Source: Argopecten irradians (Eukaryota > Mollusca > Bivalvia > Pectinida > Pectinidae). Taken from it: a stretch of DNA of 64,000 nt. The DNA lies in assembly GCF_041381155.1 (NCBI RefSeq), contig NC_091134.1:58249467-58313466 (forward strand), read 5' to 3'. The position numbers were made by a program, and so were the translations under genes. The notes under the pieces were generated by a model. It saw nothing but the letters and a program-made list of their open reading frames with translations. It searched no databases and was not told the origin of the DNA. Shown here piece after piece: positions 36,540 through 48,762 of this stretch (its first letter is position 1; each line of letters starts with the position of its first letter).

Positions 36540-39080
36540 GAACGGGTGTCATATCTAACACTCACCCTCAAGCAAATGGAAAAGCCCTGATTGAAATAAT
36601 TTCAGATAGCTTACCCTTAACCCTATATCACAAATACAAAATACAATTGTACAATGGAATGCTGGTCTTTTGCTACCAGTCTAACACTAATCCTTCACCT
36701 CTTATTTTCGTTTGATAGAGGTCAAAGTGACATTCTACAATTTTCTGTCAACTTCCGGTCGCGACTTCAATGACGTTGAAAGTTAAACTCCAATTTCTAC
36801 TTTGTAAGATCCTGTTTCCATCCATCCTCATAAAAGTAGGTGCAGAAACAGAATATTCCGTTGGAAATATACTTGTTCTAAATGAAACAGTGTAACGTGT
36901 AATTACGTACTGAAATACAATTGAATTATAAAAGTATTCGTCTCAGTGATTAACCTAACCATTACTGTCGTGTACGGTTTTTTTCGTTAACTTTCTTTGC
37001 ACTGTCGTATCACACTTCATCATTCCACTTGAGATGGAACTATAATTATAAATTGTTTGTAACATTGACCTTCCTCTTACACATGAAAACTTTATACCGA
37101 TTTTCTTTCCTTATGTGGAAGATGTCATGTAATAGGTTTAATGGTACTAATATATATGTTCATTGTTAATGCCGTGACCGAGGATAGAAATATACTATGT
37201 ATTTTCGTCTATCTCATTACTCCCCAAATCATGAACAACACTTTTACTTCACCTCCTGAACCATCACCCCAATTTCACCTGTAACAATTTATCTACCTAT
37301 CTGACCTAACACGTGGTACCCAGCCTCCACCCCACCCCTATTTTACCCTCTTCCACACCAAGAGCTTTACCAATAAGGGTGTCCCTAATAATACCTATCA
37401 GATATAACATTGTCCTGAAATTGTGTCAGGAAGGTACATTACATACACAAACTATTGTCAAGTAGATATGTTGTCAAACTCAGTACAGTTTAAATGTGTT
37501 TGACCTAACGTGAAATCTCGATGAGATTAGCATGTGTTGTGAACCATTCGGAATCACATGTACCCAAACTACCAGGTGAACCTCAGTTTATCTGGGGCCA
37601 AAAACTCTCCAAATGCTCCATTATTAGCACGTACGTCTTGTTGTAATGTTCACTCGTATTTTTATATTGTTTTAAAAACTTGTTATGTATATTGTTTGTT
37701 TTCTAGCAAATCCTGTGTTCTCCTTATTTGCTGTCTCTAGGTAATAGTTTAATACACATTCTAGTATTTCCATTTAGGTTACATGTTACGGTTCACAATT
37801 CTCATCTCCAACACTCGCTCCAGTATCCCATAACCCAATAATTATAATAAACCTCACATAATTATCAAATGTAACCTAGTATTAATACTCAGTACTATGT
37901 TGTTCGTTTTGTTGTGGTTTTGTTTCTTTTTTCTATTTTTCTTTCTCGACATATTAGCTATGTCCCGAAATACTGAAGTCCACCAAATACATTACAGGAT
38001 AAAATACAGAAATGTAACGGATTGGCGTTGCGAATGTGGAAATATCTGAATATGGATGAAGTAAAAACGTTACCGGTAATTCAAAAGTGACTTAACGAGA
38101 ATAAACGTTAAAAAAACTTGTCCGTAGAAAGTAGAACAAACTATAATGGTAGTACTCAGGAAAAGCAAATGTTCTTTGTATTACCGACGATTATACTCGT
38201 TATACATATCTAGGTCACAGCGACATTACCAAACAAATCTAGGTCACAGCAACATTACCAAACAAATGTAGGTCACAACGACATTACCAAACAAATCTAG
38301 GTCATAGCGACATTACCAAACAAATCTAGGTCATAGCGACATTACCAAACAAATCTAGGTCATAGCGACATTACCAAACAAATCTAGGTCATAGCGACAT
38401 TACCATAAGATATAGGTCACAACGACATCTGCTTGACAAATCTTGTTCAGACCGACAGTAACCATAGAAATCTGTCTCAGCAACACTCGCCTTACAAATC
38501 TGTCAAAAACGTTCTCACACGAAATGTGGTTTGTGACATAATAAAAAAATCAACATTTGGTGGTTCCCGAATAACAAAGAAAATAAAAATAAAACGATGA
38601 TTTGTTCAATGATATTAAAGCATTGTTTCATTGGTATCTAGTTATGTAATTATTTATCGGGTAATTATATTGATTCAATTATTTAACTATGTTTTATGAT
38701 TATCTATTTAATATTTGTATTGTTTGTCTTTTAGATGCCTGTAAATGCAATGAACAAGGTGAATACTTATGTCTGCGCTTGAGTTCCACTCTATTACATT
38801 ATCATAAGTATGTTATGGCCTTATTTTTTAGTTATTTATAGTCTAGACGTTGTCAACATGCCTTTGGTTAAATTTCAGAACTTGTGAAGGTCACGTTTAC
38901 TTGTTCACGCGTTATTGCATGTTTATATATTAAGCTTCGAATTAAAGCGACAAAAATCGTTCAACAAATGAAATCAAATATTCCAATTTTTCATTTAAAA
39001 TATCAGTTTGCAAACAATGTTTTTCATTACCAGATGAAGTTAAGAAATAGTTACATAAATGCTTATAATTATTTTTTCGA
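36540..39080. repeat. Duplicated spacer block (copy 1), paralogue at 44945-47260
   Basis: It begins near TGTCATATCTAACACTCACC and stays alignable with the later copy through words such as GAAGGTACATTACATAC, TGTTATGGTTCAC-like and AGGTCACGTTTAC segments, with many indels. Neither copy has a conserved reading frame; the frame at 38884-39096 does not survive in the paralogue. The 29-bp minisatellite at 38205-38440 lies inside it. Confidence 0.7.
38205..38440. repeat. 29-bp minisatellite, about 8 copies
   Basis: The unit is built on AAATCTAGGTCATAGCGACA followed by TTACCAAAC, period 29 bp. The paralogous site at 46.5 kb holds only one to two units, so the array expanded in this copy. The AAATCTAGGT and ACCAA(C)CA words resemble the simple monomer of the 1-4.5 kb satellite. 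Confidence 0.9.
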
Positions 39081-39600
39081 CAACCTGAAAACATAAAATA
39101 CGTTTAAACGTACGATTCCATTGATTTTCCAGTGGATTATTTTTTCCTAAATCAATATGCAACGTCGACGTCTCTATTATGATTGATAATGTCGGGTTTT
39201 CTCGCAATTTTCCCTCGAATTATTTCTGAATTTAAGCTGAAGATTGAATCTTCCTTTTGTCTATTTCATGGGGTGATGAATTGAGTTGCTCTTGAAACAA
39301 ATAAAATAATCTGCGAATCAAGAGCAAATCAATTCATCACTCATAAATCCCTATCTTTATTCAATCCTTCAATTGTATTAGAGTTTTGTTAATTTGTATT
39401 AAAAGATTTGGGAGTCTCTGGGCTTGTGCAAGTCTACAACGATAGGCGTAAGAAAAAAGTGCGTCATTAGAATACAACAAATAAAAATAGATAACTCAAA
39501 TATTGCAATTTTTCATACATTTATTTTAAACAATTATATTATCAATGTAATCCAGATGAAACATAAAACATTTACAATAGATTAAGAATTTTAATATCAA
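39081..39600. other. Copy-specific spacer with a strong hairpin
   Basis: No paralogue was seen in the other units. It contains the inverted repeat at 39273-39340 and otherwise only AT-rich sequence. Confidence 0.5.
39273..39340. repeat. Hairpin-forming inverted repeat, 23-bp stem
   Basis: Arms 39273-39295 (GTGATGAATTGAGTTGCTCT...) and 39318-39340 pair at 22 of 23 positions around a 22-nt loop. A shorter outer pairing (GATTGAAT near 39242, ATTCAATC near 39359) suggests a ~125-bp structure. It could be a tiny MITE or a folded RNA. Confidence 0.65.
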
Positions 39601-42073
39601 CACGAGTTCTTTTATAGCAACTGAGCGAAAATTTTAACATCGTTTCATTATCTTGGTTATCTATTGGAAACCATCTGGTTTGATGAATTAAGGTGTGAAA
39701 ATAATTCAAATAGACAGAGATGTATTTTACCTCATAAACATTTGATATAAGACAAAGTTCATGCGCTGTAAAATTCCTGTTTTTATGCCATATGTGTGTT
39801 TAACTTATATAGACACATATATACAGAGTTTAATTACAATTACTTATGACACTGCCAAACAGTGAAATGGCATTGTAGACCACAACTTGTCTTCATGGAC
39901 TGTATGTACTCATTTCACTACGTTGTAGATGAAATATAATTTACCTGTAAAATTTAAACCTTTGCATTGTAAGTATAATTTCTAATTCTCAAAATGTTGA
40001 TCAATTGTGGTGGTGAATGCCATATTAAAGGCTCTTAGTGATTCGTGCATATGAAAATTACGGCACATATAACTTTAATAGTTTTATCAGTCTTTTCTTT
40101 CGTTTTCTTACCAAGATTCACATTTCTTTACTCAAACACTAGCATCGTTAACCTAAGCAACATCATAATAAGTCATTCATAATAATGAATAATAGGCTTA
40201 TAACTACAATGGTATGATTATATCATTTCGCTCATACACGGTGGATATTTTGGTAGACGTCTGAAAAAGGGCGGTAGACTGAACGTTCTTGGAATCACCA
40301 ATGGAATCTTTAATCTTTAAATATGCTCCACCGCGGAAACGATAATCATTATTTGAACAATAACTGATGTTTGATTTGTATATATGTGAATAATTAACAC
40401 AATAGCACATATTAAATAATTTATTTTGCTTTTAGTCCATTTGCAATTAGTATTTTGTTCCATAAAGGGTATAGTGACGTGGATTTTTTAAGAGACGCAA
40501 TTAATTATTTTTTAAATATTGTTATCTTTCAAAGTAAAATAAAAAGCTCAAACTTTTCATTGATGGTAATGGTGTTAAGTGAGTAACTTTTTTAACTGAA
40601 GATAAGTACAAAATCATCTGTTCGTGTTTTTGATAGAGAAAAAATATCATACGTCAGTGGTGTAGCATCAAAAGTGTTTATCTCCGACAGTTCAAGTCAA
40701 AGAGTGGGAAAAAACCTGGTACGTCCTTACATGACCCTGGCTGTTAAACTAATAAAACCCAAACTGTTGTGGAAATCTTGAATTAATTAGTCCCACATAA
40801 AACATGTAAATATGTTAAATCATTAAACTTTGTCACTTTAATAATGCCGGATTAATAAACTTGAGTTAACATAATACTACACTTACTATTTAGTATTTAT
40901 CATTAATAAGAATCTCTAATCTTTGAAGAGAGAACTTCGCACCATGTATATTGTATATTTCATATTCCAAAAATTCCGTATTGTTACCCTTATGACTGCA
41001 GTTGATAAAATATAATCTAATAATAGTAGGCCCGTTTCTCATGATTATTGACGTTTTAGTTATTTCTTAGAAAGAAAGTGAGTGTTATTGAGACAGATAG
41101 TTCTGTAGATCCAACGGAAAAAAGTCAAACAGATACATATTTGGAAACAATTTTAGAGTCTGCTTTGCTGATCAAAATGTAACAAAGGTTACATACCAGG
41201 TTGAAATATTTACCTTCATTTGTATAGGGATTGAACCGTTTCTGTTCAGTTTTGGCAGTAAGCACTTGGATCACACTTTTTTAGACCTATTTGTTTGATA
41301 AAGCATTTGAACATTAACGACAAATCATCACTGACTTCCCCAGGCCTCTTTTAGGATAGAAGCTGGGATCATTATGATAGCAGATATACTAATAGTGAAG
41401 CAACCGTTAAAGAAAGTCCCCCTTTAAGAGTCCCCATATCTTTCCCTATATGGTAAATCAGACTTATCTATTTAAGATATTGTCCTGCCCATATTACATT
41501 TCAAAATGAAGTCGAGTGAAATCTTTTTACTGAAATGTTATTCACTGTGGACATCAACTTTTGATAAGAACAGTTGACCAGGAGAAACTGAATTTTACAA
41601 AATCGAATATATTTCGATATAGGGGAATAGCACTTTGACCAGAGACACTTATTCCGCCGGATGTGACGTCAATATAAATGCGACGTTGCATGTTGGAAAA
41701 TCTACACTTGGAAAAAGTAAACCTCTCTGTAAATGTTTTATAGATAATTTTGATAAACCAAATTTGAAATGTAGGGTCATAGTTATCATTCTCCTTCAAA
41801 CTTCACCAATGTAGGTATGAACTGCTATATAGTTGCAGTTTAGGGCTGACTCTGACCAAAGTGTCGTCCTCATAAAATATGATTACGTAATCTTCATTAC
41901 TATTATGCATATGATTAAATTATATAGGATTCTAACCTAATCACAAACCAATTTTCTGACGTTAGAGGTTGCTACTAATGGTGTGCATTTATCTCAAGTT
42001 TACAAAAAATGCTTCTGTTAATACTTTAAGTACATGACATAAACAATAAAAAAACTTATAGTCAGACTTTAAT
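39601..42073. repeat. Duplicated spacer between genes B and C, paralogue at 49.0-50.9 kb
   Basis: It aligns with the C-D spacer over most of its length (for example TTCACTGTGGACATCAACTT, TTATTCCGCCGGATGTGACG) and with part of the A-B spacer. Frames on the minus strand at 40204-40410 and 41554-41799 have partial counterparts at 49235-49528 and 50413-50787, but lengths and frames differ and no protein family is recognised. Confidence 0.65.
40317..40677. mobile_element. TTAA-type MITE copy, unit B spacer
   Basis: Starts TTAAATATGCTCCACCGC and ends GTGTAGCATCAAAAG; same interior as the copies at 32.5 and 49.3 kb. It was probably carried along by segmental duplication rather than inserted separately. 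Confidence 0.65.
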
Positions 42074-42094
42074 TTTATTTTGTTCTAATGACAT

Positions 42095-43409
42095 TTAATT
42101 AAGAGTTACGACTGGAAATGTTGGTCTGCACGTGTGGGCGAGAGATGCGCTCATCTGGGCTAGGTCGTCGTGCGTTAAGGAGGTACCGGTGGGGTTAGTG
42201 TCAATCAACTGGATAAGCTTTACCTGTAAACAGATAAACAAGTTGTTAAAATATGGTAGTTTGAGTGAAAGATATACATGTATATATGTATCCCTACACT
42301 GATTCTATCACACATGGGTTTGAAAATATCCCCTTCATCTATATAACGAAACAGGACGTGACGGAACAGAAAGACATTCGGTTAGATACATATTCAGCTA
42401 AGTCCGTCTTTTATCCTACAATATAACAGTACAAGTGAGGTGTACCTACCTCCAGGTTCCTGAGAACGTGGATATCTCCAATGTGGCTCTTTTCGTCATC
42501 ACTTGGGTTATAGATCCAACATGTGCGGTTGCTGATTATAGCCATACGTTGCTGGGTAAAAGCCAAATCATTAATAAGTTTCATGATTTATCCTAATAGA
42601 TATACCACTAACTTATACATGTATATTTCAGCACTTTTCGCGCTACAATATCATTAAACTTACGGCATTTTGATTTGTTGTAATATAGACGCTATTGTGA
42701 GTGATTGTTAATTTATAATTCTACTAACCTATTTCAAAACAATTTTGAGTTATAAGATTAATGCCTCATACGAACTTTTACAGCACCGATTCTTAATCAA
42801 AGTTCGAAGATTCTACGTCAATTATAACGCCCATCATCATAGTTCAATCACACTATCTAATAGACAGAGCAGAATGACAGAGAATTACCGCGGCTTGGTC
42901 GTACTTGAAGACAAATCCCTCCCCAATATGTGGTGCGTGGGTCCCATGATGATGGGGTGGATGTGTCCCGTTATGGCTATGATAAGGCATCTTGACAGTG
43001 GTCATTGCGCATGCCTGGAAGTGTAAAATATACCATCGTTACTCAAGTTAAATTAACATGGAAATTGTAGTTATAATGAAAACTTATTAATAGTTACGTT
43101 TGAAAAATCCTATAATGGTTTGCGAATACCGTTCATAGTTGTAAAGATTTATGAAGAGATATATTGAAAATATACTTCGTCAGAGAATTAGAAGCAAGTG
43201 AAATCAATTTACAGTATGTACATTAACACACACTGAAACAGCGACACACTTTTCACCTCATGATAGGAGAGAGACACCGAAAGACAATGTCATTAATCAA
43301 TGTATGCATTTATATAAACAAAAGACATAGAATTTGTGCATCTACACAAGAAAGATGACAAACTTACAATGGCGAGAGAACAGGCCAGGACCACTAGGAA
43401 TCCGTTCAT
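42095..43409 (-). CDS. Gene C: small secreted His-rich BRICHOS-like protein (132 aa)
   Basis: Exons 43368-43409, 42889-43014, 42450-42551 and 42095-42223, all phase 0, GT-AG. Signal MNGFLVVLACSLAI is identical to B. The His-rich exon begins MTTVKMPYHSHNGT, with Tyr and Ser replacing His and Gly of B. The BRICHOS-like part has FVFKYDQAA, NRTCWIYNPSDDEK (sequon NRT), GTSLTHDD and LAHTCRPTFPVVTLN. AATAAA (minus) is at 42074-42079. It is the most compact copy (introns 353, 337 and 226 bp), lacking intron 1 and intron 3 segments that B and D share. Protein differences from B are few, so the copies are recent or exchange sequence. Confidence 0.78.
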
Positions 43410-43529
43410 GGTTGAGATCAGAGTAAGGTCACGAGAAACCACTGGATGTAAGAAGTAAGGACTGTTCGCTGTATTTGTACCAAAGTCGTGGGAATGTTTT
43501 AAAATCTTGTTACATGACTTACCATATGG
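43410..43529 (-). promoter_or_regulatory. Promoter-proximal region of gene C with CSL-like site
   Basis: CCATATGG (43522-43529), a TTTTAAAA stretch, and CGTGGGAA (43487-43494) 78 bp before the ATG, same order and spacing as gene B. Confidence 0.45.
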
Positions 43530-44944
43530 TCAGTAAAAGGTCTGACAGACCAAGTAACCCCTGTCGTATTTGATCTAGATATTTTGATTTCATTACATAC
43601 AAACCGTTATAGCATCTATATGTGAACTTGTGCACCGATGCACCGAATTTACCCCTATCTTATCTATCCTACTGACAAAAGATGGAATCATTTTATGTGT
43701 TGGAGAACGTTATAAGGACGACGTAAAGCTCAGCATAACGAACGCCGTGAAGCTATCATCTACGCTTTCAAATATGCACAAAATTCACTAAATCATCAAA
43801 GACATTTTGAGAACTTTACACCTTACAATTTAATCATTTGTTTTCATTCTGTGTAAAAAAAAGTAATTTAACACTGATAGTCTAAAGATATGGTAAGCAG
43901 TAAATATAGTATGTTTTTTCGTGCATAAAGTAAAATCCAAGAATCATAATGGTTGCTAAACAATCACATTGAATACTGAAGTACGCATGGATTGACTGGG
44001 ACAAAAAACGAGAAGCTTGGCGACAGTAACAACTAAATGAGCGTTACAATTTATAACTGCTTACCTATCTTTCTGCAGTTAGACACGAAACGTAACATAT
44101 ATATACCGGTAAACTAATTTTCATCCAGAAACGGGCAAACAATATACGGATATAAAATTACTGGAATATATTTTCATGTTTTCTTTATAAAAATCTTTAC
44201 TTTTAATTCAAAAGATTCTATTTCATAAAAGAGTTGATTTCAATACAGTATTTCACAACGCAAAATATTTGCCTCAGAAAAAAAACCTAATATTTATTCT
44301 CATTTCTGATGAATGACTGTTTTTTAATCAAAAGTTTGAGGTAAAGCCTAGCTTCCCAAGCTTGTTATATCTTGTACGGGAAAAAATCATCAAGGTATGT
44401 TATAATTTATGTTAATTTGTATGTTCCAATGACAAAGTAAATATAGAAAACTTACAAGGGAGAATGAATAACATAAAACGTTTTCAGAGCAAAATTAAAA
44501 ATAATGTGGTGAGGTATATTTGTTATCGTCTTTTCTTTATTTCTAAAAAAATCGATTTTTCTTTAGGTATTTTTTTCAGGAAAAAAAAAGAAATATGACC
44601 ATTTTGATGCATTTTTAACTGGAAAAGGGTGTGGCTTTATTCGAAAAATAGCAATATTTCGTTTTGTTACGGATAAATGTTATTTGATATAGTTATGAAT
44701 TCTATATATATATATCCTACTAAAGGTATGGATATGATATGGGCATATTCTTTATATGTTCAGGGAAGCTACAGGGAGGAGATGTTATTTATTTATAAAT
44801 CTTTAAAATCCTTAATATTAGGTCATTAGAATTTATCTTTATGAAACCCTGAAAGGAAAAGGAACTATCTATTCTATTTATCTTTCTTTCGGGTGGACTT
44901 CATATCAACTGTATGTCTAATCTAGTAACATTTTATTGCTTAAT
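43530..44944. other. Spacer upstream of gene C
   Basis: The first ~300 bp resemble the upstream regions of B and D. The rest is AT-rich with no recognised gene or repeat. Confidence 0.5.
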
Positions 44945-47260
44945 AGGTGTCATATTCAATACCCACCCTCAAACAAATCGGAAAGCCTTGATTGAAATAA
45001 TTTCCGATACCTTACCCTTAACCTTATATCACAAATACAAAATACAATTGGACAAGTTAAAGCTGATCTTTTACTGACATTCTACCACTAATCCTTCACC
45101 TCTTATTATCGCTTGACAGAGATCTAAGTGACACTCTACAATGTTCCCTCCAACTTTCGGTCGCGGCTTCAATGACGTTGAAAGGCAAATGCCAATTGCT
45201 TCTGTTGTAAGATCCTGTTTTCCTTCATCCTCATAATAGAAGACACAGAAACAGAATATTCAATTGGAAATATGCTTATTCTAAATGAAACAGTATAGTA
45301 TCAATACGTATTGAAACTCGATTGAATTACGTCACCATTACTGTCGTGGACGGCTTTTTACGTTAACTTTCTTTGTACTGCCGTATCACACTTCATCCTT
45401 CCACTTGAGATGAACTATAATTACAAATTATTTGTAACGTTAACCTTCCTCTTAGACATGACAATTTGCTATCCATCTTCGTCTATACTCTTGCTCCCCA
45501 AATCAGAACCAACACAGTTTACCCGTCAAAACCACTTTAGGTATGTTACCCAATTTTACACACCACAAGCCTCTTATATATGTATGTTTTCTTATTCTCT
45601 CAATGAACAACACCTTACGTCACGTAATGAACCATCTCCCTTATTTCATCTCTAGCTATCTGACCTAACAAACGCTATCCAACCCCCTACCCCCATCCCT
45701 ATCCTACCCGTACACTCATTCGAACCTCTTTCCCGCCCAAAGCTTTATAATTTCAGGGCTTCCCATCACTACTTTAGATGTAATCTTGTCCTGAATTTGT
45801 GTCAAGAAGGTACATTACATACGCAAACTATTGTCTAGTAGATATGTTGCCAACCCAGTACAGTTTAACTGTGTCTGACCTAACGTGAAATCGTGATGAG
45901 ATTAGTCATGTACAGTGAACCTTTCGGAATCACGTGTACATTATCCAAACTACCAGATGAACCTCAGATTATTTGGCGACAAAATCATCAAATGCTCTAT
46001 TATTAGCAAGCATGTCTTGTTTTGTTTTAAAAAACTTATTTTTTTATTTGTTTGTGTTCTAGCAAATAACGACTTCTCCCTTTTCGCTGACTCTAGGTAA
46101 TAATGTAGTACACAATCTAGTATTTCCATTGGTCTTACATGTTACGGTTCACATTCCTTATCTCGAACACTCCATGACCCAACAAATTAAATATCTGTAA
46201 GCTAGAGCTACTGTATTAATACTTAGGACTATGTTCTTCGTTTTCTTGTGCTATTGTTTGTTTTTGCTATTTTTCTGTTTCTTTCTTCCTTTTGTATTTT
46301 TAGCTATGTCCCGAAGATATCGAAGTCCGTATAATACATAAAAGTAACAAACGTTACCGGTACTTCAAAAGTGACATAACGAGAAAAACGTGGTTAAAAA
46401 CTATAAATATGTTCGTAGAACTTTGAAAATTATAACAAGCTATAAAGGTAGTACTCCGGAAGAGAAAGTTCATTGTATTATCAACAATGATACTCGTTAT
46501 AAATATCTAGGTCACAGCGACATTATCATACAAATCTAAGTCACAACGACACCCGCCTTACAAATCTGTCTCAGCAACACTAGCCTTACAAATCTGTCAT
46601 AGCACGATCTCGATCGATTTGTGGTTTGTGTTAGAATCACAAGAACATTTGGTGGTTACTGAGGAAACAAGAAAATAAAAATAAAACGATATTTTTTCAA
46701 TCAAATTTTAATCATTGTTTCTTCAGCAAACAATTAATATTTGTACCTGCGGAATAGTTTTGAAAGTTTTAAACAACGAAAGAATAAAAGTATTTTTAGG
46801 ATAATTAAATCTGAAAGATCTGATGTAGTGTAACAAAGATCCCAGTCTGATACGAAAATTAGTTATCTCTTCGGAATCAACACTTTGGAATAAAGTTACA
46901 ATGCTGTTATTTTCTGTCTAGAAAAGCTATCTGGAAATCATATCATTACGCTTATTTATGTATGCCTTTGTGTAAATAATCATAAGTATGTTCTGGCCTT
47001 AATTTAAGACTTGGATTATCATTATCTATATAGCTTTAGTTAGACCCTATTTATAGTTTAGACATTGTCAACATGCCTGTAGGTTAAATTTCAGAACGTA
47101 GAAAGGTCACGTTTACGTGTTCTGATAAGCTCTTATACATATTTATATATCAAGCTTCGAATGAAAGCGACGAAAGTCGGTCAACAAATGGAATCAAAGA
47201 ATTCTAATATTTCATTAAAACATGAAGTCAATGAGAAAAGCAATCATCCTTACAAATTCA
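44945..47260. repeat. Duplicated spacer block (copy 2), paralogue of 36540-39080
   Basis: Alignable by eye with the first copy with many small indels. The 81-codon frame at 45410-45655 and the 61-codon frame at 45915-46100 are not kept in the paralogue and are not supported as genes. Confidence 0.7.
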
Positions 47261-47790
47261 TCTTCGGTGTATTTTTTTTACGGATACGGCGTCCTTTCTG
47301 TGATATAAAATATTGCATACTGCTACTCCCTAACAGTTAACAGCTACGTTGTTGATCTTTCCTGGAAATGGAAGGTGAAATGATCTGGGGGCCTAGTGCA
47401 TTATCTATGTTTAGAATGCTAAACGGTGGTATCAATAAATCTTTACTGATATATTGAATTATTATCATTATAAACATTTGTTAAAACTAATTCAAATTAA
47501 CTATATAATTATTTTGAGTGGATACGACGAATGATTAACATGTATGCAAGCGCAAATTCTGAATACAGCTGTAATAAAGTAAAACTGAGATAATTTTGTG
47601 TGTTCTTAAAGTAAGATATTTAATTATGGAAATTGGAATGAGAAAAGGAAATATTACTGATACTAATATATAATTATACTATATAAAAACGGAATAATTA
47701 AAAAAAATATTCTGATACTTGTTGTTTAAACTATAACGTAATGTTTTGTATTGCACCCATACCTGGTTATATTTTCTTTAACTTTTGTTG
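47261..47790. other. Unassigned AT-rich sequence
   Basis: No gene, repeat or RNA recognised. Confidence 0.5.
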
Positions 47791-47794
47791 CAAT

Positions 47795-48000
47795 AACGGA
47801 AAAAGTGACCTTTATAGCTCGATCAGTTGAGCGTCAGAAAAGTAATCCATCGAAAGGTCACGAGTTCGATCCTGGAGGCAATGGTTAAGATATGAAATCC
47901 CTTTTGTTACATTGGCGCCCATGTAGATACCGCGATATAATATTATTGAAATGAATCGTTATGACTCGTGGAAACTGGATAACGAGTCCTTTCCTGAAAG
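47795..48000 (+). mobile_element. tRNA-derived SINE head (or tRNA-like relic)
   Basis: TAGCTCGATCAGTTGAGC (47815-47832) matches a tRNA D-arm/A box, and GTTCGATCC (47864-47872) is a B box at a spacing normal for a tRNA gene. The cloverleaf is imperfect, so this is more likely the pol III head of a SINE than a working tRNA. The tail and 3' end are not defined; 48000 is an approximate limit. Confidence 0.5.
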
Positions 48001-48204
48001 AGGAGAATAACACTGGTGAATTCTAGCCGCAATATAATTACTCAATACGCCATATCCTAATTTTACCTACCACACCCCTTTCACGTCTCTCCCTTGCTTC
48101 CCACTAGCAATCACCATTGTTACCTGCCACCATTATTTTACGTCTCTACCATACTCCCAATTCCAGCTCCCAATTTACCCTTCTACAACAGTCACCTATC
48201 CAGG

Positions 48205-48762
48205 GCTTTACGACATCCCACAACCCCCTCCCATACAGAGACTTAGGACGTCCCACAACTCCCTCCCATACAGAGCTCTCATCTCCCATACAGAGCTCTA
48301 GGACGTCCTACAACCCCCTTCCATACAGAGCTTTAGGACGTCCCATAACCCCTATCCATATAAAGATTTAGGACGTCCCACAACCCCCTACCATTCAGAG
48401 CGTTAGGACGTCTCACAACCCCTACCATACAGAGCTTTAGAAATCCCACAAACTCCTCTTACACAGAGCTTTAGGACGTCTCACAACTCCCTCCCATACA
48501 TAGCTTTAGGACATCCCACAACTCCTTACAATACAGACCTTTACGACCTCCTGCAACCATCTCCCATACATAAATGTAGCTTAAGGACGTCGCACAACCC
48601 GCTACCATACAAAGCTTTAGTACGTCCCACAACCCCTTACCATACAGAGCTTTAGGACGTCCCACAACCCTTTCTCATACAGAGCTTTAGGTCGTACCTC
48701 AACTCCCTCCCATACAGAGCTTTAGGACGTCTCACACTCCCCTCGAATACAGAGCTTTAGGA
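48205..48762. repeat. 35-bp minisatellite, about 16 copies
   Basis: The unit is built on ATACAGAGCTTTAGGACGTC and a C-rich stretch CCACAACCCC, with 35-bp spacing. Units vary by a few bases. The same repeat exists as three units at 31.37-31.46 kb, followed by the same flank. Frames at 48117-48371 and 48471-48665 come from it. Confidence 0.9.

Noticed and set aside
38205-38440. CRISPR-like array
   Set aside because: Units are contiguous without unique spacers, and the genome is eukaryotic; the same holds for all tandem arrays here.
38884-39096. 70-codon plus-strand ORF as a gene
   Set aside because: The paralogous stretch near 47.1 kb does not keep the frame, and no motif is recognised.
40204-40410. 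Possible conserved small ORFs in the spacers (also 41554-41799, 49235-49528, 50413-50787)
   Set aside because: Similarity between copies follows spacer duplication; frames and lengths differ, and there is no codon-level conservation that I can see.
42745-43026. 93-codon plus-strand ORF
   Set aside because: It is the opposite strand of the His-rich exon and adjoining intron of gene C.
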